A DNA stretch of 64,000 bases from Vigna angularis (Eukaryota; Streptophyta; Magnoliopsida; Fabales; Fabaceae): the NCBI RefSeq assembly GCF_016808095.1, contig NC_068980.1, positions 14,263,388 to 14,327,387 of the forward strand, in the 5' to 3' direction. A model generated the notes under the pieces. That model did no database searches. It was not told the origin of the DNA and worked only from the letters and a program-made list of their open reading frames with translations. This document shows positions 46,093 through 59,535 of the stretch, piece after piece (the first letter of the stretch is position 1; every line of letters begins with the position of its first letter). A program made the position numbers and the translations under genes.

Positions 46093-49074
46093 CTATTTGT
46101 TATTCGCTGGATCATTTACGTAGAATATTTGTCTTGCTTGACTAGCCATGATAAATGGTTCATTAGTGTAATTCATCTTGTTCAAGTCAACCAATGTGAA
46201 ACCAAGGTCATCCATCATGACACCAGAATTTATATCAACCCATTTACACTTGAAAACTAGGACTCTAAAAGTGACGTAATCAACTTCCCATATTTCTTGT
46301 ATTATTCCAAAATAACTCATGGATGCTGTGATTGGATTTTTGTCTTTAGAACTAGCAAAGTGCACAGCCTCAGCTTGTAGTGTGACGCCACTATTTTGAA
46401 CTCTGCTTTTGTCATCTTCTATCTTTGTCTGAAAAGAAATATTGTTTATATAGTACCCACCATATGTAATGACATCTGTGTTCGGCCCACGAGATAACTT
46501 CAATAAAGTTTCAGAAACATGTGGAGTCGCATAAATCTTTTTCTTAAACCATTGCAAGAAGGTTTTCACATGTTCATTAAGATGTCATTTTTCACTCATT
46601 TTTGGGTTTGTTGCCTTTATTTCATTAACGTGGTCAGAAATGTAAGGAATGACATCAACAGTGTTGTTTAAGACGTACAAATGAGCTTGGTCAATTTCTT
46701 TTCTGCTAACACTTTGAATTCTCACACCTCGAACACCCTTACCTTCACATTTTCCTTCATGTCTACTCTTGGGAAGACCGACGGGTTCACAAGATGGCAT
46801 ATAACTTGAACAAAATTCAATGGCTTCTTCTGCAACGTATCGCTCTATGATTGAAGCTTCTGGTCTATACTGATTCTTGACATATCCCTTTAAGATCTTC
46901 ATGTATCTTTCAACTGGGTACATCCACCTTAAGAAGACCGGGCCACATATTCGAATTTCTCTGACTAGATGAACAATCAAATGTACCATGATGTCAAAAA
47001 AGGAAGGTGGAAAATACATCTCCAATTGACATAGTAGTCTTATTCCCTCATTTTCCAATTCATCTAAACCTCGAGGGTCAACAACTTTCTTGCAAATGGC
47101 ATTAAAGAAAAAACTCAGACGTGTCAGAATACCCCTAACAGAATGAGGTAATATGCCTTGAATAACAACAGGTAACAATTGTTGCATCAATACATGACAA
47201 TCGTGAGACTTTAAACCAACTAGCTTTAAGTCTTGCATAGACACAAGGTTATTGATATTTGAAGAATAACCTTGCGGAACCTTCACACTTCTTAAACAAT
47301 TACAAAAACTTTGTTTTTCTTTTTTGGAAAGTGTGTGACAGGCTGGGGCAGATAGGTGCGTCTCCCTATTATCTGTGGATGTAACTCAGATCGGATTCCC
47401 ATGTCAGCCAAATCTTGTCTTGCTTTTATTCCGTCTTTGCTCTTCCCTTTGACGTTTAATAAAGTTCCGATGACACTGTCACAAACATTTTTTTCAATGT
47501 GCATCACATCAATACAATGTCTAACATTAAGTTCACACCAATATGGAAGCTTAAAAAATATCGATTGTTTCTTCCAAATGTTCTTTGCAGAGGTACTTTT
47601 ATGATGTTTTCCAAACACAATGTCAATGTTTTTGACTTCGTTGTACACCTCTTCACCATTCCGGGGTCTGCACACAACCTCATCCTCAACACTTCCATTA
47701 AATGCTTTTTTCAATCTACGATAAGGATGATTACGAGGAAGAAATTTTCGATGTCTTGTATATACTGGACCATGCTTCAACTGAAGGTAACTAGTGTTTT
47801 CTTCACATATGGGACATGCAAAATGACCTTTAACACTATAACCGCTCAAGTTTCCATACGCTGGGAAATCATTTATAGTGCAAAACAACATTGCACGCAA
47901 ACGGAACTGTTCCTGAACATGTGAATCAAACACGTCGATGCCTTCTTCCCACAACAATTTCAAATCATCAATTAAAGGTGCTAAGTAAACATCAATGTCA
48001 TTTCCAGGTTGTCTAGGACCCGATATCATCATGGACAACATCACATATTTTCTCTTCATGCACAATGATGGAGAAAGATTGTAAATCATCAACATAACTG
48101 GCCACGAACTGTGTTTGCTACTTAAGTTTCCATAAGGATTCATACCATCAGTTGCAAGTGCAAGCCTTAAGTTTCTTGGATCTGCACCAAATTCAGGGAA
48201 TTTGTCATCAATCTTTTTCCATTGTGGAGAATCAGCAGGGTGTCGAAGAAGATTATCGCACTTTCTTTCGTCAGAGTGCCATTTAAGGTTCTTTGCATCT
48301 TCTTTAACAAAGAACATACGTTTGAACCTAGGTATTATAGGCAAATACCACATCACCTTAGCAGGTGCACCATCATTACCTTCATTACCAGTGACTCTAT
48401 CAGATTTCTTTTTTAAAACGGGATAAACCACATGTTGGACAATATTTTAACGAAGCAAACTCCTTTGTGTACAAAACACAATCATTAGGACAAGCATGTA
48501 TCTTTTGATATTCAAGACCCATTGGACATAAAAAAATTTTGGCCTCGTAATTACGAATAGGTAGAGTATTATTTTCTGGAAGCATCTCCTTCAACAACTC
48601 GGTGAAACTTTTATCGGTCCATCCATTCCTTGCTTTTAAACTAAACAACTTTAAAGTTGAAGACAGACGTGTAAAGTTCGAGCATCCTGGGAACAACGGT
48701 TGCTCTGAATCATTAATAAGAGAATCATACAAATTAGCCCTTCCAAAATTATCTTCACCGACATCACGTATCATGTCCTCTAAATGGTCACTCATCCATT
48801 CTTCCACATAATCCGTTCCTCGTGACGTGGTAGGCTGCTCCAATACTTCTCCATGCCAAGTCCAAACGGTATAAGTCCTCATTATGCCGTACATGAATAG
48901 ATGGTCACGCACATTGCCTAAGTCTTGCCGTATTTGATTAAGACAACGCACACAAGGACAAAAATATGTCCCGTTGACAGACTTAGCATTTTGTTCAACG
49001 TATTGCAAGAACTTCGAAACACCCTTCTCATATTCTTCACTGATGCGACGTTCGTTCATCCAGCTTCGATCCAT
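46093..49074 (-). pseudogene. CACTA TNPD-type transposase, two frameshifts and one stop
   Basis: A near-complete transposase, about 990 codons, apparently one exon. Domains in order: Transpos_assoc (MDRSWMNERR, then CPCVRCLNQ), 49074 to about 48850; Transposase_21, about 48350-47700 (FKRMFFVKEDAKNLKWHSD, PRNLRLALATDGMNPYGN, CPICEENTSYLQL, CIDVMHIEKNVCDSVIGTLL); DUF4218 near 47150-46800 (LSFFFNAICKKVVDP, YPVERYMKILKGYVKNQYRP); DUF4216 near 46450-46150 (YYINNISFQTK, VLVFKCKWVD). The middle, 48431-47292, lies in another frame; both switches fall in AAAAAAGAAA runs (about 48409 and 47312). A TGA at 46585-46587 replaces a likely Trp. It would cut and join the CACTA ends in the nucleus. Confidence 0.9.
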
Positions 49075-49924
49075 ACTATGTTCGTAAAATCATCAGTTCA
49101 AGTGTTTTAACTCTCACAAGGTTAGGCCCTACCCATTCAAAAAAATTAATTTTCATAATTTTCTCAGCCACGTGCATTGAAGTCTACATCATAAAATTGA
49201 TAAGATTTCGGCAGCATTTCGCATTGGTCTTCGAAATACACGAAATGAGAGTAGTCAACGATGACCACAATCAAATATGCATCCGGAGAACAACACAAGT
49301 ACTGAACCGAAATTTTATCAATCTTATCCTTAAACTCCAATTCACATGTTATTGCAAATTATGAAAATTAATTTTCTCAAACTGTCCAATCGGACAATTC
49401 AAAATTTAACACAAACGATTAAAAGATTAATTGTTTGTCTTAAATTTCAAACGGGAACTAAGTGTCACTCAATGATTTGATACTTATAATAACACAACTA
49501 ATACACATATATTCAAAAGCCAATAACACAGTCACATTTTAGAGTAAAAAACGTGCATACACAAAACCCAATTACATGCATACAAAAAATTTTCAACCAA
49601 CAAGCTAACCTGAAAAGTAGATTCGAAATGAAAGGGAGGGAAATCGAGGAGGGAACGGCCTAAACCGCAGCCCAAAAACAGTCAAAGAAGCCGCCCAAGA
49701 ACACGTAAGAGACTACAAAAAACGGACCTAAAACGATTTTTAATCGGTTCAAATCAAAGGTATTTCATCACAGAGCAATGTAATCGGATTGAAAATCAAT
49801 TTAAACGGTCCAAAAGAGAGAAAACGCACTTGGAAAATCAATGGCGCAGCAGCGTTCGCGGAGGAAGACGATGAACAGTGTTTCGCGTTTCCAAAACTTA
49901 ACTGGTCACGGGTTCGCGGGAGCA
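49075..49924. other. Upstream region of the transposase gene
   Basis: No coding frame supported. It should contain the element's promoter, but no convincing TATA box was chosen. Confidence 0.4.
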
Positions 49925-51165
49925 ATATTAATACAGTTAGACGTCCGGTACTCTGGGGCACGGACGTCTATAATATTATAAACGTCCGGTGCGTCACTAA
50001 TATGACGTCTTTGGGGATTTAAAAATGATATTCGCGGGTGGGTTTAGACGTCCGTCCTGGGTCGAGCCAGACGTCTATAATATTATAAACGTCCTTTTGA
50101 GGGGGACGGACGTCTACTACACTGAACAACTGAACGTTTCAACTCCCCATGTCAGCCCTTAAACGTCCGTCCTGGGAGGGCCCGGACGTCTATAATATTA
50201 TAAACGTCCGGCCCCCCATATTGGACGTTTAAGGGGCTGAAGACAATTAAATCTACAACCACCCTGTCAGCACATTAAACGTCCGATATGGGGGGCCGGA
50301 CGTTTATAATATTATAGACGTCCGGGCCCTCCGAGGACGGACGTTTAAGGTCCTGACATGGGGAATTGAAACGTTCAGTTGTTCAGCCTCGTAGACGTCC
50401 GTTCCCCTCACACGGATGTTTAAGGGCTGACATGGGAACTGAAACGTTTAGTTGTTCAGCCTAATAAACGTCTGTCCCCCTCACACGAACGTTCATAATG
50501 TTATAGACGTCCGTCTTGACCCTGGACGGACATTCAAGGGCTGACATGGGTACTTGAAAACGTTCACTTGTTCAGCCTAGTATACGTCCGTCTCGACCAA
50601 GGACGGACGTTTAAGGGTTGACATGGGGACTTGAAAACGTTCACTTGTTCAGCCTATTAAACGTCCGTCCCCCTCACACGGACGTTCATAATATTATAGA
50701 CGTCCGTCTTGACCAAGGACGGACGTTTAAGGGCTGACATGGGTACTTGAAAACGTTCACTTGTTCAGCCTCTTAAACGTCCGTCCCCCTCACACGGACG
50801 TTCATAACATTATAGACGTCCGTCTTGACCAAGGACGGACGTTTAAGGGCTGGCATGGGTACTTGAAAACGTTCACTTGTTCAGCCTATTAAACGTCCGT
50901 CCCCCTACAACGGACGTTCATAACATTATAAACGTCCGGCTAGACCAAGGACGGACGTTTAAGGGCTGACATGGGTACTTGAAAACGTTCACTTGTTCAG
51001 CCTATTAAACATCCGTCCCCCTACGACGGACGTCTATAATATTATAAACGTCCAGCTCGACCAAGGACGGACGTATCAAGTTTCACTTTTTTACGAATAT
51101 GTCACCGGTCAATTATATACGTTGGGGCTTTTGTGGACGAACGTCTATTGGGGGACGTTAAAAGC
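49925..51165. repeat. CACTA subterminal repeats, 51-kb end
   Basis: About nine units near 125 bp. Each has aaacgtccgtccccctcaca, cggacgttcataatattata, gacgtccgtcttgaccaagg and gggctgacatgggtacttga followed by cgttcacttgttcagcct. Inverted cggacgt/acgtccg pairs make it highly palindromic. It is far longer than the array at the other end. Confidence 0.9.
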
Positions 51166-51184
51166 CAACTCTGCACTAGTGAAT

Positions 51185-52900
51185 GAGAATAATGAGTTGA
51201 TACAACTAGGACAATCACTAGATGGAAGGTGTGTATTAATTATAGGAAACTTAATCAAGCCACCTAGAATGATCACTTTCCTCTTCCTTTCATGGATCAA
51301 ATGTTGGAAAGGTTAGTAAGTGAAGCCTACTGTTGTTTTCTGGATGATTATTCCGGTTATAATCAAATAGTGGTTAATCATGAAGATCAAGATAAGATTG
51401 CCTTTACTTGCCCTTGTGGTGTGTTTGCATATTAAACGATGCGTTTTTTCTTTTTGTAATGCCCCCGCTACCTTCCAACGATGTATGCTTGCTATTTTTT
51501 CTAATTTGGTTGAGAAGTGTATAGAAGTGTTCACGGATGACTTCTTAGTTTTTGGAACATCTTTTGATCTTTGTCTGAAGAACTTGGATGTGGTGTTAAA
51601 CAGATGTGTGAACATGAACCTTGTGTTGAATTGGGAGAAATGACACCTTAAGGTTCGCAAAGGTATTGTATTGAGCCATAAGATTTCATCCAAGAGGATA
51701 ACAGTGGATCATGCTAAGGTGAATGTGATAGCAAAATTTCCACCTCCAACCAATATAAAGGATGTTGGAAGCTTTCTTGGACATGTTGGGTTTTATATAC
51801 GATTCATCAAAGATTTTTCCAAAGATAGTTAAACCCATTTGCACTCTCTTAGTCAAAGACACTCCTTTTGAGTTTGATGAAGAGTGCTTGCATGCTTTCA
51901 ACAGTTTGAAGGAGAAATTGATTTCTGTGTCGATGGTCATTGCACCAAATTGGAATCAAGACTTTAAGTTTATGCGCAATGCCAATGATTATGCCATTGG
52001 GGTTGTTTTTTTCAAAGATATGAAAAGGTTTTTCATGTAATACGTTATGCAAGCAAGGTCTTGAATGGCGCTCAACTTAATTATGCCACAACAGAGAAAG
52101 AATTTTTGGCAATTGTTTATCGTTGGAGGAGTTTACACCCTATCTCATTGGGTCTAAAGTTATCATTTACACCGAGGATGCTTCCATTAAGTATTAGCTG
52201 ATAAAACCTGACTCAAATCCACGATTGATATAATGGTTTCTCTTACTCCAAGAGTTTGATTTAGAGATCAGATACAAGAAAGTGAGTGAGAATGTTACCA
52301 TATATCATCTTTCTCGTCTTTTCAATGAAGAAATCACAAGCAAGGAGGGAGAGATTCACGAGGAATTTTGTGATGAAAGTTTGATGCTCATGCAACATCG
52401 ACCATGGTTTGCTGACATGGCCAATTTCAAATATCCGGGTATTCTTCTAGTTGATCTTTCATGGCATCAAAAGAAGAAATTATTAAATAATGCTAAGCAA
52501 TTTATTTGGGATGATCCTTTCTTGGTCAAGCTTGGTGCTGACAATATTTTGAGGTGGTGTTTCACTGTAGAGGAAGTTGTCGGTATCCTATGGCATTGTC
52601 ATAATTCACCATATGGTGGACACTTTAATGGTGAAAGGACGATCGTCAAGGTACTTCAATCCGGATTTTACTAGCCTACTTTGTTTAAGGATTCACATAC
52701 TCATGCTAAGAGTTGTGGCAAGTGCCAGAGGGTTGGAAGCATTTCTCGAAGACATGAGATTTCACTGCAAACCATTTTAGAAGTTAAGGTGTTCAATTGT
52801 TGGGAATTTACTTTGTTGGTCCTTTACCTTCTTCCTACAATAATGAGTATATTTTTGTTGTAGTGGATTATGTCAGCAAATTGGAGGAGGCAGTTTATTT
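51185..52900 (+). pseudogene. Athila-like gypsy pol, reverse transcriptase to integrase
   Basis: Resumes after the CACTA insertion: CFLDDYSGYNQIVVNHEDQD with the first catalytic Asp, CNAPATFQRCML, EVFTDDFLVFGTSFD (the YxDD box as FTDD), LNWEK, SFLGHVGFYIRFIKDFSK, then RNase H (decayed LNYATTEKEF, FDLEIRYKK) and the integrase zinc finger LWHCHNSPYGGHFNGERT, THAKSCGKCQRVGSISRRHE. The reading ends near YVSKLEEAVY. Stops and frameshifts throughout. Athila-lineage elements usually continue with integrase and an envelope-like ORF, absent here. Confidence 0.85.
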
Positions 52901-52904
52901 ATGA

Positions 52905-53518
52905 TATCCTCACAATGGTTAATTGTTAAATACAAAATAAGGTTAGTTGCTCAAGGTTATTTATAAGAAGACATTGAACTGAAGTAAAACATAAGCTTTG
53001 TTACCTTAAAAGTACATGTTATTTATCATATCCTTATAATGGTTGATTACAAACCAAATATTTGTTCACATATGGTGACACAACAATTTCATGGTGGTCT
53101 GTGAAACAAACCATAACAACAAGGTCATCAAATTATGGAGAATTTTACCGCTACATGAGATAAGTTGTGAATGTGTTTGGTTAAGATCTATAATTTAACA
53201 TGTGCAACAAACTTGTGGTATATCCTGAAAAATAATGGAATGAACAACCTTATATGAAGACGATATAGCATTGTTCAATTGAAAGGATGGTATAGAGATC
53301 CAAAAGATTCGTTATGTGAAAAATCTGGCAAATCTATTTATAAAGTCTTTGCCAATATTTATATGAGAGAGAAATAGAATATATGATGAACAATATTAGA
53401 TTGAAAAAATAAACAATGATGTACTATTTTTCCTACACTAGGTTTTTATCCCAAAGGGCTTTTCTTAGTAAGGTTTTAACGAGACATATTCTCTAATAAA
53501 CAAACACCTAAGGAGGAG
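52905..53518 (+). pseudogene. Ty1/copia pol fragments (RT and RNase H end)
   Basis: Short decayed pieces: KVRLVAQGYL-like sequence near 52945, then a copia RNase H tail with QFHGGL, ATNLWYILKNNGMNNL, SIVQLKGWYRDPK and SGKSIYKVFANIYM. A purine tract aggaggag at 53511-53518 is followed by TGTTATG, a possible 3' LTR start. Confidence 0.5.
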
Positions 53519-53569
53519 TGTTATGATTTAATAATGGTTGTCCATTGATTTACTACATTTACTAATGGC

Positions 53570-54480
53570 AAACTCCTTAGCTAGGTTGGGCCAAAAGTAG
53601 GAGATGTGCATGGAAGGGTGTTTCATAGGATGGATGTTGCAGAAAAGTGGTGGTAAATGGTCCAAGGATGATGAGCTAAGGTGTGGATTGTGTAGAAGCT
53701 CATGGCCTCTGGGAGATATAGTGGTGATGATGTAGTGTTTGGTGGCTCCAAGAGAGGTGAGACCAACTCAAGGAGGAAGGTCACTAGAGGGGCCTCTAGG
53801 GTTGCTCTAGTCTTGATCTAGGAAGTGTATGACCATAATTTGACAGTATAACATTACATTAATCCAAGATGAAATACAAGGGTGGAAAAACCTCTATTTA
53901 TAGGCCAAAGGTGTCTCCTTTTAACCCTAAAAGCATGATCTCCCACATTTTCTCTCATTGGCCAAAAATGAGACCTTCTAAGGAGTGGACAAGTGTTCAC
54001 AAATCCTCTTCAATGATGGGAGGACATGGTCACTCACAAAACACAATCTTCTCCACTCCTAGAGTGTCATGTGGCCACTACTAAAAGCAAATTATCTCCA
54101 ATGGTGGAGGGACATGTGTCCACTACCAAAAAGAAATCATCTCCACTCCTAAGGTGTCATGTGGCCACTTCTAAAAAGAATATATTCTCCAATGGAAGCA
54201 TGATGCATGGCACACACTTTCCACATTTTTTTGGATGTCTAACTTAAGGAAAATCCTATTCTACTTAGGCCTTAATACAAGCCTTAAACAAATCTGCACT
54301 ACATGGCCGAATACAATGGCCTAGATATCCTACACTACTCTTGAATCCATGTTCCATGATGACTCCAAAAAGAAAACTCTCCCTCTTAAAAAGGATTTGC
54401 CCTCAAATCTTCAATATGGAACAAGGCAAACTTCTTTATCTTCTTTGGAGTTTTGTGTGCTTCTCCACCAGGGTCAAATA
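53570..54480 (-). repeat. LTR-like fragment in minus orientation
   Basis: On the minus strand TATAAATAGAGG (53891-53902) is followed by a leader ending like the 39216-39999 fragment (gaccttcctcc-ttgagttgg), so the two belong to one family in opposite orientation. Repeated gtgtcatgtggccact blocks occur at 54060-54170. Boundaries not resolved. Confidence 0.5.
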
Positions 54481-54624
54481 GTCATTCTACAACACAAGTT
54501 AGAAAAGATGTTATAATAGTGAGTAAATGAAGAATATAACTCCCAACAATGATACACCTTAAATCAAATGAATGATCAAGATCTTAGAGAGAAAAAACCT
54601 TTTTTAAACTTTTATTTGTCTTGT

Positions 54625-55455
<831 letters not shown>

Positions 55456-55459
55456 CTTA

Positions 55460-55604
55460 ACACGTGTCATGAAAATACCACACAAAACGTGTTGAGTTGC
55501 TAATTCTCCATTTCTGATGACTCATGCTGAGCATATTCCTTTCTTCCACCGCCTGTCACACTCTTTTTTCTTCGTTTCTCTTCTCTCTATTCCTTCTTAT
55601 ATAA
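55460..55604 (+). promoter_or_regulatory. ABRE/G-box motifs and TATA box of LEA-like gene 2
   Basis: ACACGTGTCA (55460-55469), a strong ABRE/G-box, a second ACGTG near 55488, and TATATAA at 55598-55604, about 55 bases before the ATG. It fits an ABA- or desiccation-induced promoter; inferred from motifs. Confidence 0.65.
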
Positions 55605-55657
55605 CCTTCTTCTCATCATCGTCCTTTTATTAGGGCATCGTCATATACACAGAAAAA

Positions 55658-56223
55658 ATGCCTAAGAGATTTCCCCATGTTTTCTCCAACAAAAATTTGT
55701 TCAAACACCTCCAATCAACTACTCCTATAACTGCTATAGTTAGTAGCAGTGGATTCTGCATCCTAAATGCAGATGCTCAAGTGCATACTCAAGTACAACT
55801 AACCCTTTTGAGATTATACAGTAGAACTTTTTTTTCATAGTATTATATAACTACTTTAAATGTTATATATGACTTTTTTTGTCGGTTTTTACATGATAAT
55901 CTCATATTATAAAACTGTTGTAGGGTTTATATCATTAGTTTATGGTCGTTAAATTTGATGATGTTTTTGTTTGCCCTTTTGATTTTAAGGGTGGTGACTC
56001 AATTGTGGGAGCAGCAGCAGAAGGGGCAGTGAATGCAACAGAGGCGGTGGAGAATGTGAGAGAAAGGGCGAAAGCGACGGTGAATGCAGCAAAGAAGACT
56101 GCAGAATGTGTTGCAGAGTCAACCATGGCTGAGGCTGATACCAATGTTGTGGACACTGCTGAATACAGATGTTCTGAGGATTTGGGGGGCCATCTTGGAG
56201 ATGGCCATGATAGTTATAGTTGA
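55658..56223 (+). CDS. LEA-like protein, probably mitochondrial (two exons)
   Basis: Exon 1 55658-55780 (41 codons, donor CAA|gtgcat; an alternative donor 12 bases later at CAA|gtacaa keeps frame) and exon 2 55990-56223 (77 codons plus TGA); the intron is 209 bp, phase 0, acceptor tttaag. The protein would be about 118 aa. Exon 1 (MPKRFPHVFSNKNLFKHLQS) is basic and hydroxylated with no acidic residue for over 30 positions, like a mitochondrial presequence. Exon 2 is Ala-, Glu- and Lys-rich with LEA-type amphipathic helix repeats (AAAEGAVNATEAVENVRERA, KATVNAAKKTAECVAEST). The TATA box, ABRE and a short leader support this ATG. Architecture matches the gene at 21835, though sequence similarity is weak. 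Likely role is protecting mitochondria during seed drying or stress. Confidence 0.75.
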
Positions 56224-58984
56224 ATATGACACTGTAGCTAAGAGTTTATGGAATCATATGTGCTAAATTAACCTATGTATTAAATTTTAACCCCTATGGT
56301 TTTTGCTCTTTGACTTTTAAGATATTGTAGTAATATATAAAACATTGAAGAAAACTTGATGTTACATGCTCTTTTTTGTTGGTGTCATATGAGCATAACT
56401 AGCTTTCTTTGGAGATAAAAAGCAATTGTATATTTTTTTTTTGGTAAAAGCAATATTATATATTAATACCACTTGAACCATATTCTGTTCACCACTAAAT
56501 ACGCTTGACTAGACAGTTTCTTCTTTTCTCATATTACGTTATATTACACTACAAATTATGTGTGACAAATTCTTCTTACCACAATTAAGTTAAGTCGAAA
56601 TATCAAAAACACTTGCACTTGGAAAAGAAGTTAATCCCATTCATTACAGTTTTAAATATTCTTAACTAATAATATTAATAGTTAAAACATTGTTTTATAT
56701 TATTTTTTTATTGTGTATATCAATGAGATATTCAAATGTTGTTACAAATATATTATATATATAATAAGTATATCAATAATGTGATTAATTGCAAAATATT
56801 GAAAAAATAATAATAATAATAATAATAAGTATGCAAAGTTAATTTTTGTTTAAAGTTTGCTTCTTGACTTAAAGTTATCCCTAGTTTATCTTAACAAAAT
56901 CAGTTTATCATACCAATTAGACTTATCATAAGCTTCATGAAAAATACATAATAGGACCTCCTTCAAAAGATGTTAAACAACTCTAAAATAAGAAGTTTAT
57001 TCCTTTCAATGATGCTAAACAAATCTTAAATAAGAAATTTATATTTATTATGAAAAGAAAATTAAGAATAATTCGAGATAACATAATATCATAAAAATAA
57101 AGTAATTTTCTTTTAAAAGAGTACTTGTCACAAAACACTAGAAGATTTGTTGAAGTTAAAGAAAATTTTGAGAGAAATTTTGAATGAGTGTGATATGTAA
57201 GATCACATTGTAAATTGTGTGTTTAGTAAACAATAAATATATTTCAAATAATATTTAATTATAGTTATAAATGATTATACCAGGTATTCAATTATAGTAA
57301 GAAGAACTGATTGTATTACATAATATTCAATTATAGTTAAAAATATTACCTTCAAAATAATACTCTCACTATGTAGTAAAAATATGACTATACGATATTT
57401 TTCGTTATTAAACTATAATTATATTTTTCGTTATTAAACTACAATGGTTGAACCGTAGTATATCAAGACATAGTAAAGAAAAGGAAGTTATAGAAGATTA
57501 TAGACTACTATTAAAAATTGTAACCTATACTCAACTATAGGTTATAGTTCTTGAAAACCGAAGCTTATAACTTTTCGGGACAAAAAAATTAACAAAAAAT
57601 GCATGTATAGGCTACAGTTTTGGGTAGAACCGTAGTTTATACTCTTACTTTAAAAATTATTTGAAAATTAGAAAAAGGGAATAGGTGGTTTTGGAGATAA
57701 TTGTAGCCTAAAAGCTTTCAAAAAAAAAAGGAATAAGTATAGGCTATGATTTTGGTCTATAATTGACTTTAGACTACGGTTTTGGTTGGAACTGTAGGTC
57801 TATAGTAACTTTTTTTTAAATATTTTTTTTTTGTTTTTATTCCTATCCATAATTTGAAAACCTCAAAAACAATTACACAAATATATTCAAAATAGCCAAA
57901 TCTCATAACAGAATACATGACAATTCTATATTAAAGTAAGTATTTAATGTACAAAAGAATCTACTAAATGCACAAAGTATAAATTGCATACAAAATAGAC
58001 TAGCTATTTGAATTATTGTACACTTCAATTATATACTTGGCACATATTTTCCTTACATGTGATATTGAATCTGAAATCAATGGTTAGGGATTGTTGAAAT
58101 TCTATAAAAACAATAATTTCAATTAGTACATAAAAGAAAAAATTTTAAAATACTTTGAAGTAAGTAAATTATTACTTGTTTTCAACATATTTGAATACTA
58201 GCACAAATAATGGTTATTATTCATTGTATAATATAATACTTACACTCATTTGAGTTGGGTTCTCTATTATACTACAAATATATCAACAAAATTATAAGTA
58301 ATTGAAGAAGAAAAAAAAAGCAATTATAGTTAGACCAAACTGCTAACCTTGAGTGACATTTATGCCAGCCTCTTTATTGGTTTGCATGTGATCATGTTAT
58401 GTGAAATGAGTGAACTGTGAAAAAAGACATTAGTTATGACACACTTATATAAAAAGAAAAGTTCATAAGTTTTTACTAATCTACTACTTGTTTGAGATGT
58501 ATGATGGGAGGTTTATGCAATAAAAAAAAAATCATATAGAACTCTCATCAATTAAGGAAATCCCAAATAGCGTCAACGACGATACTAAATTAAAAATATA
58601 ATCATTGTTAAACTTGAAAATATTGGATTATAATTATAATACAACAAATTATACTTACTCATTAATATAAAGGGTGAAATATATTTGCTTCTTTTGTCCT
58701 AAAGAATTGGTGATGTATCCTTGGAATTCATCCATCTTATTATACAGAGTCAATCACAGATCTTGACCAATAATTTTTCAACACAAGGCAATTTGGGCAT
58801 TTATGACTCTTTTAGACTTTGTTGTGAATTTTCCTTTTTAATGTTGTTGTGTATGCAGTTGGCTTTAGTTTTTTAAGACTTTCCATTGATTTAGTTTGAA
58901 CTTAATGTCTGTCTCGGGGTACGCTTTAGAGCTTGATGTTGTTATTGAAAGTTCTTAGAAATGAGATTTCAGTAGCGGAACTAA
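56224..58984. other. No gene recognised; AT-rich
   Basis: Includes the likely 3' UTR of LEA-like gene 2. No supported frame. Repeated ttatag/accgtagcctata motifs at 57380-57810 are listed separately. Confidence 0.5.
57380..57810. repeat. Scattered GTATAGGCTA / AACCGTAG motifs
   Basis: At least seven related copies in both orientations, such as gtataggctacagttttggg, gaaccgtagtttatactc and agactacggttttgg. The style matches CACTA subterminal repeats, but no CACTA ends were paired. Confidence 0.5.
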
Positions 58985-59239
58985 CACTAGTGCAGGAAGA
59001 GGAAATAACACCGGTTAAAATTGGTTATAGGCACCGGTTCTGCAACCGAGGCATAAACAGACGAGGTAAAACAAGGTAGGTTTTATGCCTCGGTTATGAA
59101 CTGAGACAAAAGTGGTAAGATTATGTCTCGAATTTTAGGTAACCGAGGCCGTAACACTTTTTTTTTTAATTTTTTATTTTATTTTAGGTAACACAGTTCA
59201 AGCAGCAGGAGGATTTGGTGACCGAGATTGACAAAAATG

Positions 59240-59535
59240 CAGAGAGTTTCCTTAACAGTGACCCAGAACCCAGAAGAGCAACCCATAACCCAAAACAGCA
59301 ACCCAGAACAACAACCCGCAACCCAAAACAGCAACCTAGAACCACCTTAACAGCAAACCAGAACCACCATAACAGCAACCTAAAACCCAAATCGTGCCTC
59401 CATGATTCAATCTTCTCCACCCCAACCTGCACACAGAACCCAGAAACTCAAAAATCGCAGAAACCAAACTCAAATTGCAGCAACCAAACTCAAATCGCAG
59501 AAACCAAACTCAAATCGCAGAAACCAAACCTCCAT
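59240..59535 (+). repeat. Tandem AACCC-CAGCAACC-type repeats in the Pack-CACTA
   Basis: Two small arrays, one around cagcaacccagaacaacaac and one around aaaccaaactcaaatcgcag. The Asn/Gln/Pro-rich frames over them are not taken as genes. Confidence 0.6.

Larger units (their letters stand above)
42363..51181 (-). mobile_element. 8.8-kb CACTA (En/Spm-type) transposon
   Basis: Ends CACTAGTGCAGA at 42363 and its inverse TCTGCACTAGTG finishing at 51181; 3-bp duplications aat at 42360-42362 and 51182-51184. It interrupts an Athila-like reverse transcriptase whose halves flank it. Large arrays of subterminal repeats with gacgtccg/cggacgt lie at both ends. Two genes on the minus strand, TNPD-type transposase then a TNPA-like/Ulp1 gene, follow the usual CACTA order. 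All coding genes have defects, so it is not autonomous as read. Confidence 0.95.

Noticed and set aside
49925..51165. Regularly spaced repeats resembling a CRISPR array
   Set aside because: Repeat and spacer-like parts are all repeated, the unit is 125 bp, and the context is a plant CACTA end.
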